DNA of 64,000 nucleotides from Flavobacteriales bacterium (GCA_023251095.1 JAHEZL010000021.1:1-64000); one strand, 5' to 3'; counted from the stretch's first letter, positions 1 through 9,380 are shown. The notes: generated by a model not told the origin, from the letters alone. A program made the numbers and translations.

Positions 1-498
1 TTTGTACTTTTGTGTTTTGGCCGAATTCACCGAAGAGAATCCGAGTGCCTTGGCTAAATTTTCCATCGATTCTTTTTTAAAGTAGAATCGCTCGAAAATT
101 TCCTGGCACTTTGCCGATAGTGAAGAAATAATTCGCTCCATAGCTGCAAATTTTTCTTCCTGTACATGATCATAACCAATATCCTGTTCGGATATTATGA
201 GAGTGTCACTCCATTCTAATTCGTGATTTTTATTTTGTTTGCGCAATTGGTTTTTCCAAAGCAGGCGCGCGATACCATAGAGATAAGTGGATAATTTTGA
301 AGTGAGTTCAAAATTAGGGTCGCTTACTTTTTCAATGAGTAGCAATAAACTGTCGTTGAAAATTTCTTCAGCGGATTCTGTGTTTCCACCTGAAGTGATG
401 ATGTTGTGTTTTACTTTCGGGAATTCTTTATAAAGAATTTTGAGTGCTTTTTCTCTTTCCCCTTTTCTTATTTTACTGATGATTTCATGATCTTCCAT
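1..498 (-). CDS. RNA polymerase sigma factor, sigma-70 family (partial, C-terminus off the window)
   Basis: The frame is open from an ATG at 498 down to base 1, giving 166 residues with no stop, so the 3' end lies outside the window. The N-terminal half has a region-2-like helical stretch (AEEIFNDSLLLLIEKV, then KLSTYLYGIARLLWKNQLRK). The C-terminal half has a region-4-like helix-turn-helix (SAKCQEIFERFYFKKESMENLAKALGF). This layout is that of a small ECF-type sigma factor, which directs RNA polymerase to a restricted set of promoters. No anti-sigma gene is visible on the side inside the window; one may lie beyond base 1. The class is fairly certain, the regulon unknown. Confidence 0.85.
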   Translation of the reverse strand, partial: MEDHEIISKIRKGEREKALKILYKEFPKVKHNIITSGGNTESAEEIFNDSLLLLIEKVSDPNFELTSKLSTYLYGIARLLWKNQLRKQNKNHELEWSDTLIISEQDIGYDHVQEEKFAAMERIISSLSAKCQEIFERFYFKKESMENLAKALGFSSVNSAKTQKYK

Positions 499-573
499 AA
501 ATGCTTTTTTGTATTTATGTCAGAGATGGGGAAAAGGTAACCATGAATTTAAAAATAGATCCTTATTTGTGGA

Positions 574-873
574 TTAGGCCGCCTTTCCGGTATACTTTCT
601 AATGTTTTGAAATTCCTTCCCTTTGTGATTTTGCTCTTCTTCAATATCAAAATCATCTTGTAATCCCAGCCAGAATTTTGGAGAATTACCAAAATACAAA
701 CTCAAGCGCAAGGCAGTGTCAGCAGTTATTCTTCTTCTTCCTTTCAATATTTCCGATAAACGGGTTTGAGGGATGGAAATTTCTTTGGAAAGTCGGTAAG
801 CAGTGATTTCCAATGGAAGTAAAAACTCCTCCATTAGTACTTCTCCCGGATGTATGTTTTTTAGTTTTGCCAT
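574..873 (-). CDS. higA: HigA-family addiction module antitoxin (XRE-type HTH), apparently without its toxin
   Basis: This 99-residue protein begins with the HigA signature (NIHPGEVLMEEFL) followed by an XRE helix-turn-helix at about residues 25-65 (TAYRLSKEISIPQTRLSEIL) and the family tail (TADTALRLSLYFGNSPKFWL). HigA proteins bind and neutralise the HigB mRNA interferase and repress their own promoter. higB normally lies just upstream of higA. Here the 140 bases upstream hold only a palindromic repeat before the end of asnS, and no HigB-like frame is visible on either side. The antitoxin is therefore either solitary or paired with a toxin elsewhere. The start ATG lies 6 bases after a TATATTTG box. 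Confidence 0.88.
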   Translation of the reverse strand: MAKLKNIHPGEVLMEEFLLPLEITAYRLSKEISIPQTRLSEILKGRRRITADTALRLSLYFGNSPKFWLGLQDDFDIEEEQNHKGKEFQNIRKYTGKAA

Positions 874-879
874 AATTCA

Positions 880-887
880 CAAATATA
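880..887 (-). promoter_or_regulatory. Bacteroidota -7 box (TATATTTG) upstream of higA
   Basis: On the minus strand TATATTTG matches the TAnnTTTG -7 consensus and ends 6 bases before the higA start codon. No TTG is found at the usual 19-21 base spacing; that region is the arm of the palindromic element, so the promoter is only half supported. Confidence 0.4.
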
Positions 888-904
888 TTTTTTATTCTAT
901 TTTG

Positions 905-1009
905 AGGGCGATAGATCCTTCCTTCGTCAGGAGGACAACCATATTCGAAAATCCACTTCAGGAAATGAATCACATTTGTCTTCCTGACGAAGGAAGGATC
1001 TATCGCCCT
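905..1009. repeat. Long palindromic element (28-bp perfect, 34-bp near-perfect inverted repeat)
   Basis: The arms at 905-932 and 982-1009 are exact reverse complements (AGGGCGATAGATCC... and ...GGATCTATCGCCCT). Pairing extends inward to 938/976 with one G-T mismatch, leaving a 37-base loop. It fills most of the gap between asnS and higA. It resembles the REP/MITE-like palindromes scattered between genes in many Bacteroidota genomes. It could act as a bidirectional transcription barrier for the two leftward genes, or be a mobile non-coding element. Confidence 0.9.
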
Positions 1010-1014
1010 TATCA

Positions 1015-2472
1015 TCAAAACTCCGCTGTTTTAGGTGCTCTCGGGAAAGGAATCACATCGCGTATATTTCCCATTCCTGAAATGAAGAGCATCAATCTTT
1101 CAAAGCCCAATCCGAAACCGGCGTGGGGAGCGGTGCCAAAGCGGCGTGTATCCAAATACCACCAGATATCTTTTTCAGGGATATTAAAGCGTTTGATGGC
1201 TTCCATCAGTTTGTCGTAATTTTCTTCGCGTTGTGAACCTCCGATGATTTCGCCAATTCCCGGTACCAGTACATCCATGGCTGCAACGGTTTTTCCATCT
1301 TCATTTTGTTTCATGTAGAAGGCTTTGATTTCGCGAGGATAATTGGTAACGATGACCGGTTTTTTAAAATGTTTTTCTACCAGATATTTCTCGTGTTCAC
1401 TTTGCATATCGAAGCCCCACTCACCAATAGGAAACTGGAATTTCCCGGCTTTGTGCGGTTTTGAATTTTTGAGAATGTCGATGGCCTCAGTATAAGTAAT
1501 GCGTTCAAATTTATTGTTGAGAACAAAACGGAGTTTCTCAATCAAATCCATTTCACTGCGTTGTTCTTTCGGTTTGTCTTTTTCTTCGTCGAGGAGGCGT
1601 TGTTTCAAAAACTCGAGATCATCACTATTGTTTTCCAAAGCGTAAGCGATCAGGTATTTAATGAAATCTTCGGCGAGGTCCATGTTCTCGGTAATTTCAT
1701 TGAAGGCCACTTCGGGCTCTATCATCCAGAATTCAGCGAGGTGACGGGTGGTGTTGGAATTTTCGGCGCGGAAAGTGGGTCCGAAAGTGTAAATTTTTCC
1801 CAACGCCATTGCTGCCAGTTCACCATTCAACTGTCCGGAAACAGTGAGGTTGGTTTCTTTTCCGAAGAAATCCTGTTTGTAATCCACAGAGCCATCTTCT
1901 TTCAAAGGCGGATTTTTAGGATCCAGTGTAGTTACACGAAACATTTCTCCTGCGCCTTCACAATCGGAGCCGGTGATGATGGGCGTATGCACATTAAAAA
2001 ATCCGCGATCGTTGTAAAATTTATGAATGGCAAAAGTCATGGCGTGGCGCAAGCGCAATATGGCGCTAAAAGTGTTGGTGCGCGGACGCAAATGCCCTAT
2101 TTCCCGCAAAAATTCCAGCGAGTGTTTTTTGGGTTGCAGCGGATATTTTTCGGGATCGGCCGCTCCTAAAACTTCAAAAGAAGAAACGTGAATTTCAACT
2201 GTTTGTCCGGAACCTGTTGATTCCATTAGTTTTCCTGATATTGCCATGCAGGCGCCCACCGAAATGTCTTTGGTTTCATTGGCCGACACTTTATCCAAAT
2301 CAATTACCGCCTGAATATTGTTTATTGTTGAACCATCGTTGAGAATAATAAATCTGTTGCTTCTGAAAAAGCGAACCCATCCTTTCACCAAAACATCTCT
2401 TCCGAAATCCTTTGATACCAAGAGTTCTTTGATGGAACTCTGTTTTAATTTTTCTGCGTTGCCGTTCGTCAT
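1015..2472 (-). CDS. asnS: Asparaginyl-tRNA synthetase
   Basis: Charges tRNA-Asn with asparagine in the cytoplasm. The protein has 485 residues, close to the usual bacterial AsnRS length. An N-terminal OB-fold anticodon-binding domain (about 15-115, [21 protein letters not shown]) precedes a class II catalytic core. Motif 2 is visible as [21 protein letters not shown]-like sequence (FRAENSNT...RHLAEFW), and motif 3 is [20 protein letters not shown] with the class II arginine. The IRDVIPFPR ending separates AsnRS from AspRS. The gene is transcribed leftwards and ends 5 bases inside a palindromic element. The ATG at 2472 gives the normal family start. Confidence 0.97.
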   Translation of the reverse strand: MTNGNAEKLKQSSIKELLVSKDFGRDVLVKGWVRFFRSNRFIILNDGSTINNIQAVIDLDKVSANETKDISVGACMAISGKLMESTGSGQTVEIHVSSFEVLGAADPEKYPLQPKKHSLEFLREIGHLRPRTNTFSAILRLRHAMTFAIHKFYNDRGFFNVHTPIITGSDCEGAGEMFRVTTLDPKNPPLKEDGSVDYKQDFFGKETNLTVSGQLNGELAAMALGKIYTFGPTFRAENSNTTRHLAEFWMIEPEVAFNEITENMDLAEDFIKYLIAYALENNSDDLEFLKQRLLDEEKDKPKEQRSEMDLIEKLRFVLNNKFERITYTEAIDILKNSKPHKAGKFQFPIGEWGFDMQSEHEKYLVEKHFKKPVIVTNYPREIKAFYMKQNEDGKTVAAMDVLVPGIGEIIGGSQREENYDKLMEAIKRFNIPEKDIWWYLDTRRFGTAPHAGFGLGFERLMLFISGMGNIRDVIPFPRAPKTAEF

Positions 2473-2595
2473 TCTTAATTTTTTGTGAAGCTTAAAAGTA
2501 AATAAAAAGTTTATAGTTTTCGCCGTTTGACTTTGTCATTTGACCGAAGATATTTTACCGTTCACCTATTTTTTGGAAACGAATATGTTAAAACA

Positions 2596-2626
2596 TTGTG
2601 TCGACACATAAATTGACTTACATTTG
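2596..2626 (+). promoter_or_regulatory. Promoter of the tetR/RND efflux operon
   Basis: TTG at 2596-2598, a 20-base spacer and TACATTTG at 2619-2626 match the Bacteroidota sigma-ABfr consensus TTG-N19/21-TAnnTTTG. The tetR start codon is 24 bases downstream. Confidence 0.65.
2597..2608. promoter_or_regulatory. Perfect 12-bp palindrome in the tetR promoter, probable operator
   Basis: TGTGTCGACACA is its own reverse complement. It overlaps the -33 element and spacer of the promoter reading into the TetR gene, which is where an autorepressor would block polymerase. That the regulator binds here is inferred from position and symmetry. Confidence 0.55.
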
Positions 2627-2650
2627 GAAACATTTTAAAAGAAAAGCTTT

Positions 2651-3301
2651 ATGGAAAGTCAGGAATACGAGCTGTACCGCAGAACAACCGATGTGTACAT
2701 GAAAAACGGAATCAAGAATATTACCATGGATGACATGGCGAAGGAATTAAAGGTTTCTAAAAAAACATTATACAAATACGTGAAAGACCGTCCGGAACTG
2801 GCGGCAAAATCAATGGAGTGGAAATTGGCTCACGATAAAAAAGTGGTGAATGACATTGTTGCTAAAAATTTAAATGCTATTGAAGAGCTCTGCGAGATCA
2901 GCAATTTTTATTGCAGCAATCTGGTGAAAATGCATCCTTCTTTACATTTTGATCTGGAAAAATATTATCACCATGCATGGAGTCAGTTCATTGAATACAG
3001 AAATAGTTTTATGTTCAATACCATGTTGTCCAATATCAAAAAAGGAATCAGAGACGGTTTTTACAGAGATAATTTTGACATTGAAGTGATAGTAATCTTG
3101 TATATCATGAAAGTGGATATGGTTTTTGATCCGAGAATTTTCCCGGTATCGAAATTCAAATTTGCAGATGTATATATTGAAATGGTGAAATATCATCTTT
3201 CAGGAATTGCAAGTGAAAAAGGATTGAAAGAAATGAATAGATTGATGGAGCTTAAATGCCTTCATATACCTAAACCAGTAGACTTACAAATAGCCTCCTA
3301 G
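2651..3301 (+). CDS. TetR/AcrR-family transcriptional regulator of the efflux operon
   Basis: A 216-residue protein with an N-terminal TetR helix-turn-helix at about residues 24-45 (ITMDDMAKELKVSKKTLYKY) and a helical C-terminal ligand/dimer domain without recognisable specificity. TetR proteins usually repress adjacent genes and release DNA on binding a small molecule. It lies 19 bases ahead of the TolC-like gene and in the same direction, so it is probably the first gene of the efflux operon and autoregulated through the palindrome in its promoter. The pump substrate and the ligand cannot be read from the sequence. Confidence 0.93.
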   Translation: MESQEYELYRRTTDVYMKNGIKNITMDDMAKELKVSKKTLYKYVKDRPELAAKSMEWKLAHDKKVVNDIVAKNLNAIEELCEISNFYCSNLVKMHPSLHFDLEKYYHHAWSQFIEYRNSFMFNTMLSNIKKGIRDGFYRDNFDIEVIVILYIMKVDMVFDPRIFPVSKFKFADVYIEMVKYHLSGIASEKGLKEMNRLMELKCLHIPKPVDLQIAS

Positions 3302-3320
3302 GCTAAAATAAATACAACAA

Positions 3321-4697
3321 ATGAAAAAGAATTTTTTCCTTCTGGCTCTAAGCCTATGTACCTCCGTGATCTATGCACAGGAATTTTCCCTGAAAGAAGC
3401 CATTGATTATGCGATCATAAACAACGCCAATCATAAAAATGTAGTAGTTGATCAGCAGATTGCTGATATGAAACAAAAAGAAGTTTTGGGTTTATGGAAG
3501 CCCCAATTATCAGCAAGTTTGGATGTGAAAGATTATTTGCAACCGCCAACTGCTGTTTTTGACGGAGCTAAATTTCCGGGCTCTCCTGCGTTTTTAGCTT
3601 CATTGCCTATTGATGATCCTCAACGGTACTCTAAAGGGAGTTTTCAGATTCAATACAACAATACTGCGGGAATTCAAGCTTCTCAACTTATTTTTAACAG
3701 TGATGTTTTAGTGGCGATTCAAGCATCTAAGTCTTATAGTGAGTTGATGCAGAAAAATGTTGATCGATCAAAAGTTGACATTACTGTAGCAGTTACCAAA
3801 GCATACTACAACGTGTTGATCAGCAGAGAGCGCATAAAATTATTGGACGCTCAGTTGGAAAGAGTTAAGAAGATGCTGGATGATACAAAGCTGTTAAATG
3901 AAAAAGGTTTTGTAGAAAAAATTGATGTGGATCGAGTACAATTGGGATACAATAACCTTGTTACTGAAAAGGAAAAAATTGGTCGTTTGGTGGAATTAAC
4001 ATCTGCGCTTTTAAAATTCCAAATGGGAATGGACATGCAATCAACGATTGTATTGAAAGATTCACTGGATATGAATGCTCCTATTCAGGATTTGCCGATA
4101 ATAAAAGAGAAATTTGATTATTCATTGCGCGCCGATTATTCCATGACGCAACTTCAGCTGCATCTGATGGAATTGGACTATAAAAGAAATAAATTAAAAT
4201 GGATGCCAACAATAGCGGCCTATAGTAATTTCAGTACTATCAACATGAGTCCGAAATTTGATCCATTTAATTTCGGAGTTCAATCCAGTCCAATTAAACA
4301 ATGGTATCCATTAAGTTTAATAGGAGTAACCATGAATGTTCCTATTTGGGATGGCGGACAAACCTATTACAAAAAACAACAAGCTAAATTGAATGTATTG
4401 AAAACACAAAATACCTTACAGATGATGGAATCGGGTATTGATATGGATATTAAAATATCTTCAACTACTTATCAAAATGCTCTTTCTTCTCTTACTACTC
4501 AAAAAGAAAACATTCAGTTGGCACAAAAAGTTTATGATGTTACAAAAATAAAATATGAGCAAGGTGTTGGAGGAATTTCGGATGTGGTGAATGCAGAAGC
4601 TTCTTTAAAAGAAGCTCAGGTTAATTACTTCAACGCGATGTATGAATATTTGGTCGCCAAAACAGATTACGAAAAAGCAACGGGTTTAATAAAATAA
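3321..4697 (+). CDS. TolC-family outer membrane efflux channel
   Basis: The 458-residue protein starts with a signal peptide (MKKNFFLLALSLCTSVIYAQ) and continues with two OEP repeats rich in long amphipathic helices. The family landmarks are FSLKEAIDYAIINNANHKN near the start and the second repeat ending VYDVTKIKYEQGVGGISDV...AEASLKEAQVNYFNA. It would form the outer-membrane duct and periplasmic alpha-barrel of a tripartite pump. It is the second gene of the operon, with adaptor and RND pump following at gaps of 11-32 and 21 bases, so the whole exporter is encoded together. Confidence 0.95.
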   Translation: MKKNFFLLALSLCTSVIYAQEFSLKEAIDYAIINNANHKNVVVDQQIADMKQKEVLGLWKPQLSASLDVKDYLQPPTAVFDGAKFPGSPAFLASLPIDDPQRYSKGSFQIQYNNTAGIQASQLIFNSDVLVAIQASKSYSELMQKNVDRSKVDITVAVTKAYYNVLISRERIKLLDAQLERVKKMLDDTKLLNEKGFVEKIDVDRVQLGYNNLVTEKEKIGRLVELTSALLKFQMGMDMQSTIVLKDSLDMNAPIQDLPIIKEKFDYSLRADYSMTQLQLHLMELDYKRNKLKWMPTIAAYSNFSTINMSPKFDPFNFGVQSSPIKQWYPLSLIGVTMNVPIWDGGQTYYKKQQAKLNVLKTQNTLQMMESGIDMDIKISSTTYQNALSSLTTQKENIQLAQKVYDVTKIKYEQGVGGISDVVNAEASLKEAQVNYFNAMYEYLVAKTDYEKATGLIK

Positions 4698-4729
4698 GAA
4701 AATAAAATATGCAAACTATATCTACTCAA

Positions 4730-5842
4730 ATGAAAAAATTAAGTGTACTACTCATGGCTGCTACTATTATAGCGGGATGCGGTGAACCGGACAAAAAAAC
4801 ACAACTGGCTGATTTGAAAAAAGAATACGCCACTTTGTCTTCTCAAATTAAAGAATTGGAAAGTCAAATTGCTGCCGAAGATACCGGCGCCGCTGTTGCA
4901 ACAGGAAGAATGGTGGCGACCGAAATATTGAAACGGTCAACCTTCCGTCACTTTGTTGAAGTTCAGGGAAGAATTGATGCTGATGAAAACGTAGGGGTTA
5001 CTGCCCGTTCTATGGGCGTTATAGTAAAAGTAAATGTTGTGGCCGGACAAGAAGTTCGTAAAGGACAAACTTTGGCTGAGCTCGACAATCAATTGGGTTT
5101 ACAAGGGATTGATGAATTGAAAACGCAATTAGAAATGGCCACCACTGCTTACGAAAAACAAAAATCTTTATGGGATCAAAAAATTGGAACAGAGATGCAA
5201 TACCTCGGTGCTAAAACCAATAAAGAAGCTTTGGAAAAAAGATTGGCAACCACACGTGAGCAATTGGATATGATGCGAATTGAATCACCTATTGATGGTG
5301 TGGTGGATGCTGTGAATGTTAAAGTGGGACAAGCTGTTGCTCCCGGCATACCTGCTTTTCAGGTGGTTAATTTATCTTCTTTAAAAGTAAAAGGAGAAGT
5401 TCCCGAAAAATATGCAGCGCATGTAAAAACCGGAAGTGAAGTGGTTTTGAATTTTCCTGATTTGAAAAAAGAAGTGAGTGCAAAAGCATCTTATTCTGCA
5501 AAAGTGATCAATCCGATGTCGCGAACTTTCACAGTGGAGGTTGACTTAAAAGAAGCCAATGCGGATTATCATCCTAACATGATTGCAGTGTTGAAAGTGG
5601 TGGATTACAAAGCTGATTCAGCGATTGTTGTTCCTACAGATGTTGTGCAGCATAGCGAAACCGAAAGTTTTGTTTTTGTTGCGCAAAAGGAAAAAGGCGC
5701 TACAACAGTTAAAAAGAAAGTAGTTGAAGTTGGAGAAAGCTACAACGGATCTACGGAAATTTTGAAAGGCTTAACAACAGGTGATGTCATCATTACCAAA
5801 GGTTACCAAAACGTAAACGACGGCGACGCAATACAATATTAG
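4730..5842 (+). CDS. RND efflux periplasmic adaptor (membrane fusion lipoprotein)
   Basis: The membrane fusion protein that couples the RND pump to the TolC-like channel. From the ATG at 4730 the protein has a lipoprotein signal (MKKLSVLLMAATIIAGC), with acylation expected at the cysteine. An upstream in-frame ATG at 4709 would add seven residues before the signal, so I prefer 4730. A short coiled coil (KKEYATLSSQIKELESQIA) follows, then the barrel-sandwich domain (VGVTARSMGVIVKVNVVAGQ), the hairpin, the second lipoyl half (MRIESPIDGVVDAVNVKVGQ) and the beta-barrel and membrane-proximal domains. Length is normal for the family. Confidence 0.94.
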   Translation: MKKLSVLLMAATIIAGCGEPDKKTQLADLKKEYATLSSQIKELESQIAAEDTGAAVATGRMVATEILKRSTFRHFVEVQGRIDADENVGVTARSMGVIVKVNVVAGQEVRKGQTLAELDNQLGLQGIDELKTQLEMATTAYEKQKSLWDQKIGTEMQYLGAKTNKEALEKRLATTREQLDMMRIESPIDGVVDAVNVKVGQAVAPGIPAFQVVNLSSLKVKGEVPEKYAAHVKTGSEVVLNFPDLKKEVSAKASYSAKVINPMSRTFTVEVDLKEANADYHPNMIAVLKVVDYKADSAIVVPTDVVQHSETESFVFVAQKEKGATTVKKKVVEVGESYNGSTEILKGLTTGDVIITKGYQNVNDGDAIQY

Positions 5843-5863
5843 TTCATCATAAGATTTTAAGTC

Positions 5864-8800
5864 ATGGAAAAAAAGTTAAAAGAATTCCGGCCTACCAGCT
5901 GGTCTATAGATAATAAAACGGCCATTTACATCCTCACCATTTTCATTACACTGGCAGGGATAATAGCTTATAACGGATTGCCAAAGGAAAAATTTCCAGA
6001 TATTGTTTTACCACAAATTTCTGTTTCAACAATATATCCTGGAGCCTCTCCAAAAAATGTTGAAAATTTGGTGACAAAGCCATTGGAAAAAAAGCTGAAA
6101 GCTGTTTCGGGAGTTAAAAAAATTAAGAGCAGTTCCGTTCAAAATATGTCGGTAATTATGGTGGAATTTAATTCCGATGCCAAAGTTGCTGAAGCAAAGC
6201 AAAAAGTGAAGGATGCTGTTGATAAAGCTGAGCGCGATTTGCCTCCATATCCGTCGGAAATTATGGGCCCACCCGCAGTAAACGAAATTGAGTTTTCTGA
6301 AATGCCAATTTTATTTGTCAATGTTTCTGGTGATTACAATTTGGATAAATTGAAAAAGTATGCAGATGAATTGAAAGATAAAATTGAAAGTTTAAAAGAA
6401 ATCAAACGCGTGGATTTGGTTGGTGCTTTAGACAGGGAGATTCAAATCAATGTGGATATGCATAAGATGCAAGCTGCAATGATTTCTTTGTATGACATTC
6501 AACGTGCAGTAAGTAGTGAAAACAAAACCTCTTCGGCTGGAAATATTACGGTGAATGGCATGAGCCGATCAGTAAGTATTTCGGCAGATTATACAGATGT
6601 TGAGAAATTAGGAAGCACCATCATTAATGCCGGAAATGGTGCCACAATTTATTTGCGTGATATCGCTGAGGTGAAAGATGGTCATAAAGAACAAGAAAGC
6701 TTTGGTCGTCACAATGGAAAAAATGTAATTACTTTAAACATTGTAAAAAAAGGAGGAGAAAATTTAATTGCTTCTTCTGATAAAATTCGTGAGATCGTAG
6801 AAGAAATGCAAGCCAATTCTTTTCCCGAAAATTTGAAAGTTGAAATCACCGGAGATCAGTCTAAAGAAACGAGAATTACTTTGCATGATTTGATCAATAC
6901 GATCATCATCGGATTTATTTTGGTAACCATCATCCTTATGTTTTTCATGGGTGCTACTAACGCAATGTTTGTTGGATTGTCGGTTCCGTTATCCATGTTT
7001 ATTGCTTTTATAGTTTTATCAATGATGGGCTTTTCATTGAATATGATCGTGTTGTTTGCCTTTTTATTAGGGTTGGGTATTGTTGTGGATGATGCGATTG
7101 TAGTGATTGAAAACACACATCGTATTTATGACAATGGAAAAATGCCGATTAAACAAGCAGCTAAATATGCTGCCGGTGAAGTATTTTTACCAGTGCTTTC
7201 GGGTACAGCTACAACCTTAGCCCCTTTTGTTCCTCTTGCATTTTGGAGTGGTATGATGGGTGAGTTCATGAAGTATTTACCTATTACATTAATTATTACG
7301 TTGACAGCTTCTTTGGTTGTAGCGTACATTATCAATCCTGTATTTGCAGTGAGTTTCATGAAACCTCATGCTGACAATGTGGATAAAGCAAAACGAAACC
7401 GAAGAATTCGATTGGTGTCCATCATCATGATTTTTATAGCAGTGTTGTGCTACGCTTCAGATTTTTCTACCGGATCGGAAGAGCATAGTGCCCGAGGTAT
7501 TGGGAACTTTGTAATTGTTATGTTGTTGGTTTATTTATTCTATCAATTCGTGATGGAAAAAGCTATTAAAAAATTTCAAACCAAGTTGTGGCCGTCAATC
7601 CAATTGCGTTATGCACGCTTTTTGGATTGGGCGCTAAGCCGTCCGGGAAAAGTCATTGCAGGTACATTTGGCTTACTCGTCATTTCTATCATATTGATGA
7701 TTGCGCGTCAGCCCAAAGTGGAATTTTTTCCAACTGCTGATCCTAACTTCATATATGTGTATGTGAGTTTACCGGTTGGAACGGATGTTAGATACACTGA
7801 TTCCATTACTAAAATAGTTGAAGCCCGGGTAATGAAAGTGATTGAAAACGACAGTGATATTGTTCAGTCGGTGATGGCGAACGTTGCCGTTGGTGCATCA
7901 GATGATAACTTTGATTTGAGTTCGCAAACACACAGAGGGAAAGTAGGTGTTGCTTTTGTGGAGTTTGGTAAAAGAAATGGTAAATCAACCAGTGAAGTGA
8001 TGGACAAGGTGAGAGCGGCAATTAAAGGCATTGCTGGTGCCGAGGTAACGGTGAGTCAAGAGCAAAACGGTCCGCCAGTTGGTAAACCAATTAGCATTGA
8101 AATTAGTGGTGACCGATTTGAAGATTTGATGAATGCTTCCAATGCATTGAAACATTATTTGGATTCAATCAATATTCCAGGTGTTGAAGAATTGAAAACG
8201 GATTTAATTAGCAGTAAACCTGAAATTTCTTTTAATATGAATCGCGAGCGATTAAATCGTGAAGGAATTAATACCAATCAGGTTGGTGGCGAATTGCGAT
8301 TTGCAATTTCGGGTTGGGAAGTTTCTCGATTCAAAGATGCCAATGAAGATTATCCAATCATGTTGCGTTATCAGGAAGACCAACGAAAAAATGTAGATGT
8401 GTTAAGCAACATGAAAATGACTTATCGTGACATGGCGAAAGGTGGGGTGATTCGTCAGGTTCCTGTTTCTGCTTTTGCCGATATTGAATACACCACAACC
8501 TATGGCGGAATAAAAAGAAAAAATCAAAAGAGAGTGGTTACTCTTTCCTCCAATGTTTTAAGTGATTTTAATCCGAATGAAGTGATCGCTGAGATTCAAA
8601 AAGCTTCAACTGGGTTTACAACTCCTCAGGGTGTTGAAATCAGTTACACCGGACAACAGGAAGAACAAGCCGAGCAAATGGGTTTCCTTTCCACTGCTTT
8701 GTTGATTTCTGTAGGATTGATTTTAATTATTCTGATCATTCAGTTTAACTCGATCAGCAAAACACTCATTATTATTTCTGAGATTTTCCTGAGTATCATA

Positions 8801-9271
8801 GGTGTATTGCTCGGTTTGGCCATCACCGGAATGAACTTCTCTATCATCATGACCATGATTGGTATTGTGGCTCTGGCCGGTATTGTGGTGAGGAATGGTA
8901 TTTTATTGGTAGAGTTTATTGACATTCTGGTAGACGAAGGAATGCCGGTTCGTGAAGCGGTAGTGGAAGCGGGTAAAATTCGTATGACTCCGGTTATTCT
9001 TACAGCAACCGCTACTATCCTCGGTATGATTCCGCTGGCAGTTGGTTTCAACATTGATTTCGTAACAATGTTTACGCACCTTGATCCGCATCTTTATTTT
9101 GGCGGCGACAGCGTGGCCTTCTGGGGACCTTTGTCGTGGACCATCATTTTCGGATTGGGCTTTGCTACCTTCCTTACTTTAATTTTAGTGCCGGTGTTAT
9201 ACTACCTGGCCTACAGAGTAAAAGAAAAAGTGAAGGCGGTTAAATTAAAAATGAGTACTCCAAAAGTTTAA
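5864..9271 (+). CDS. RND (AcrB/HAE1-type) efflux transporter permease
   Basis: The inner-membrane proton-driven pump of the operon; 1135 residues. An N-terminal membrane helix (about 18-36) is followed by a periplasmic porter domain, a helix bundle, a second porter domain and a second bundle, as in AcrB. The proton-relay pair D409-D410 sits in helix 4 (GIVVDDAIVVIEN). The protein is about 100 residues longer than AcrB. Part of the excess is a segment at about residues 516-580 with two hydrophobic stretches (LVSIIMIFIAVLCYASDF and GIGNFVIVMLLVYLFYQFVM) between the two halves. Substrate is unknown. A strong terminator follows 17 bases after the stop. Confidence 0.95.
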   Translation: MEKKLKEFRPTSWSIDNKTAIYILTIFITLAGIIAYNGLPKEKFPDIVLPQISVSTIYPGASPKNVENLVTKPLEKKLKAVSGVKKIKSSSVQNMSVIMVEFNSDAKVAEAKQKVKDAVDKAERDLPPYPSEIMGPPAVNEIEFSEMPILFVNVSGDYNLDKLKKYADELKDKIESLKEIKRVDLVGALDREIQINVDMHKMQAAMISLYDIQRAVSSENKTSSAGNITVNGMSRSVSISADYTDVEKLGSTIINAGNGATIYLRDIAEVKDGHKEQESFGRHNGKNVITLNIVKKGGENLIASSDKIREIVEEMQANSFPENLKVEITGDQSKETRITLHDLINTIIIGFILVTIILMFFMGATNAMFVGLSVPLSMFIAFIVLSMMGFSLNMIVLFAFLLGLGIVVDDAIVVIENTHRIYDNGKMPIKQAAKYAAGEVFLPVLSGTATTLAPFVPLAFWSGMMGEFMKYLPITLIITLTASLVVAYIINPVFAVSFMKPHADNVDKAKRNRRIRLVSIIMIFIAVLCYASDFSTGSEEHSARGIGNFVIVMLLVYLFYQFVMEKAIKKFQTKLWPSIQLRYARFLDWALSRPGKVIAGTFGLLVISIILMIARQPKVEFFPTADPNFIYVYVSLPVGTDVRYTDSITKIVEARVMKVIENDSDIVQSVMANVAVGASDDNFDLSSQTHRGKVGVAFVEFGKRNGKSTSEVMDKVRAAIKGIAGAEVTVSQEQNGPPVGKPISIEISGDRFEDLMNASNALKHYLDSINIPGVEELKTDLISSKPEISFNMNRERLNREGINTNQVGGELRFAISGWEVSRFKDANEDYPIMLRYQEDQRKNVDVLSNMKMTYRDMAKGGVIRQVPVSAFADIEYTTTYGGIKRKNQKRVVTLSSNVLSDFNPNEVIAEIQKASTGFTTPQGVEISYTGQQEEQAEQMGFLSTALLISVGLILIILIIQFNSISKTLIIISEIFLSIIGVLLGLAITGMNFSIIMTMIGIVALAGIVVRNGILLVEFIDILVDEGMPVREAVVEAGKIRMTPVILTATATILGMIPLAVGFNIDFVTMFTHLDPHLYFGGDSVAFWGPLSWTIIFGLGFATFLTLILVPVLYYLAYRVKEKVKAVKLKMSTPKV

Positions 9272-9288
9272 CAATAACCTAGTGAAAT

Positions 9289-9324
9289 AAAAAGGTCGTT
9301 CCGTTCAATCGGGACGACTTTTTT
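9289..9324 (+). terminator. Intrinsic terminator of the efflux operon
   Basis: AAAAAGGTCGTTCC (9289-9302) pairs with GGGACGACTTTTTT (9311-9324), with two G-U wobbles, around an 8-base loop and running into a T tract. Confidence 0.9.
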
Positions 9325-9380
9325 ATTTGACATCCCCTCGATTTATACTATTTTTACAAAGTTCATCGTTAAACGTTGCA

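Noticed and set aside
719-1219. Open frames on both strands running through the palindrome near 905-1009
   Set aside because: They consist of repeat sequence translated in both directions plus antisense of higA or asnS; not genes.
1561-2169. 202-codon open frame opposite asnS
   Set aside because: It is antisense to a fully conserved synthetase and has no recognisable protein features.
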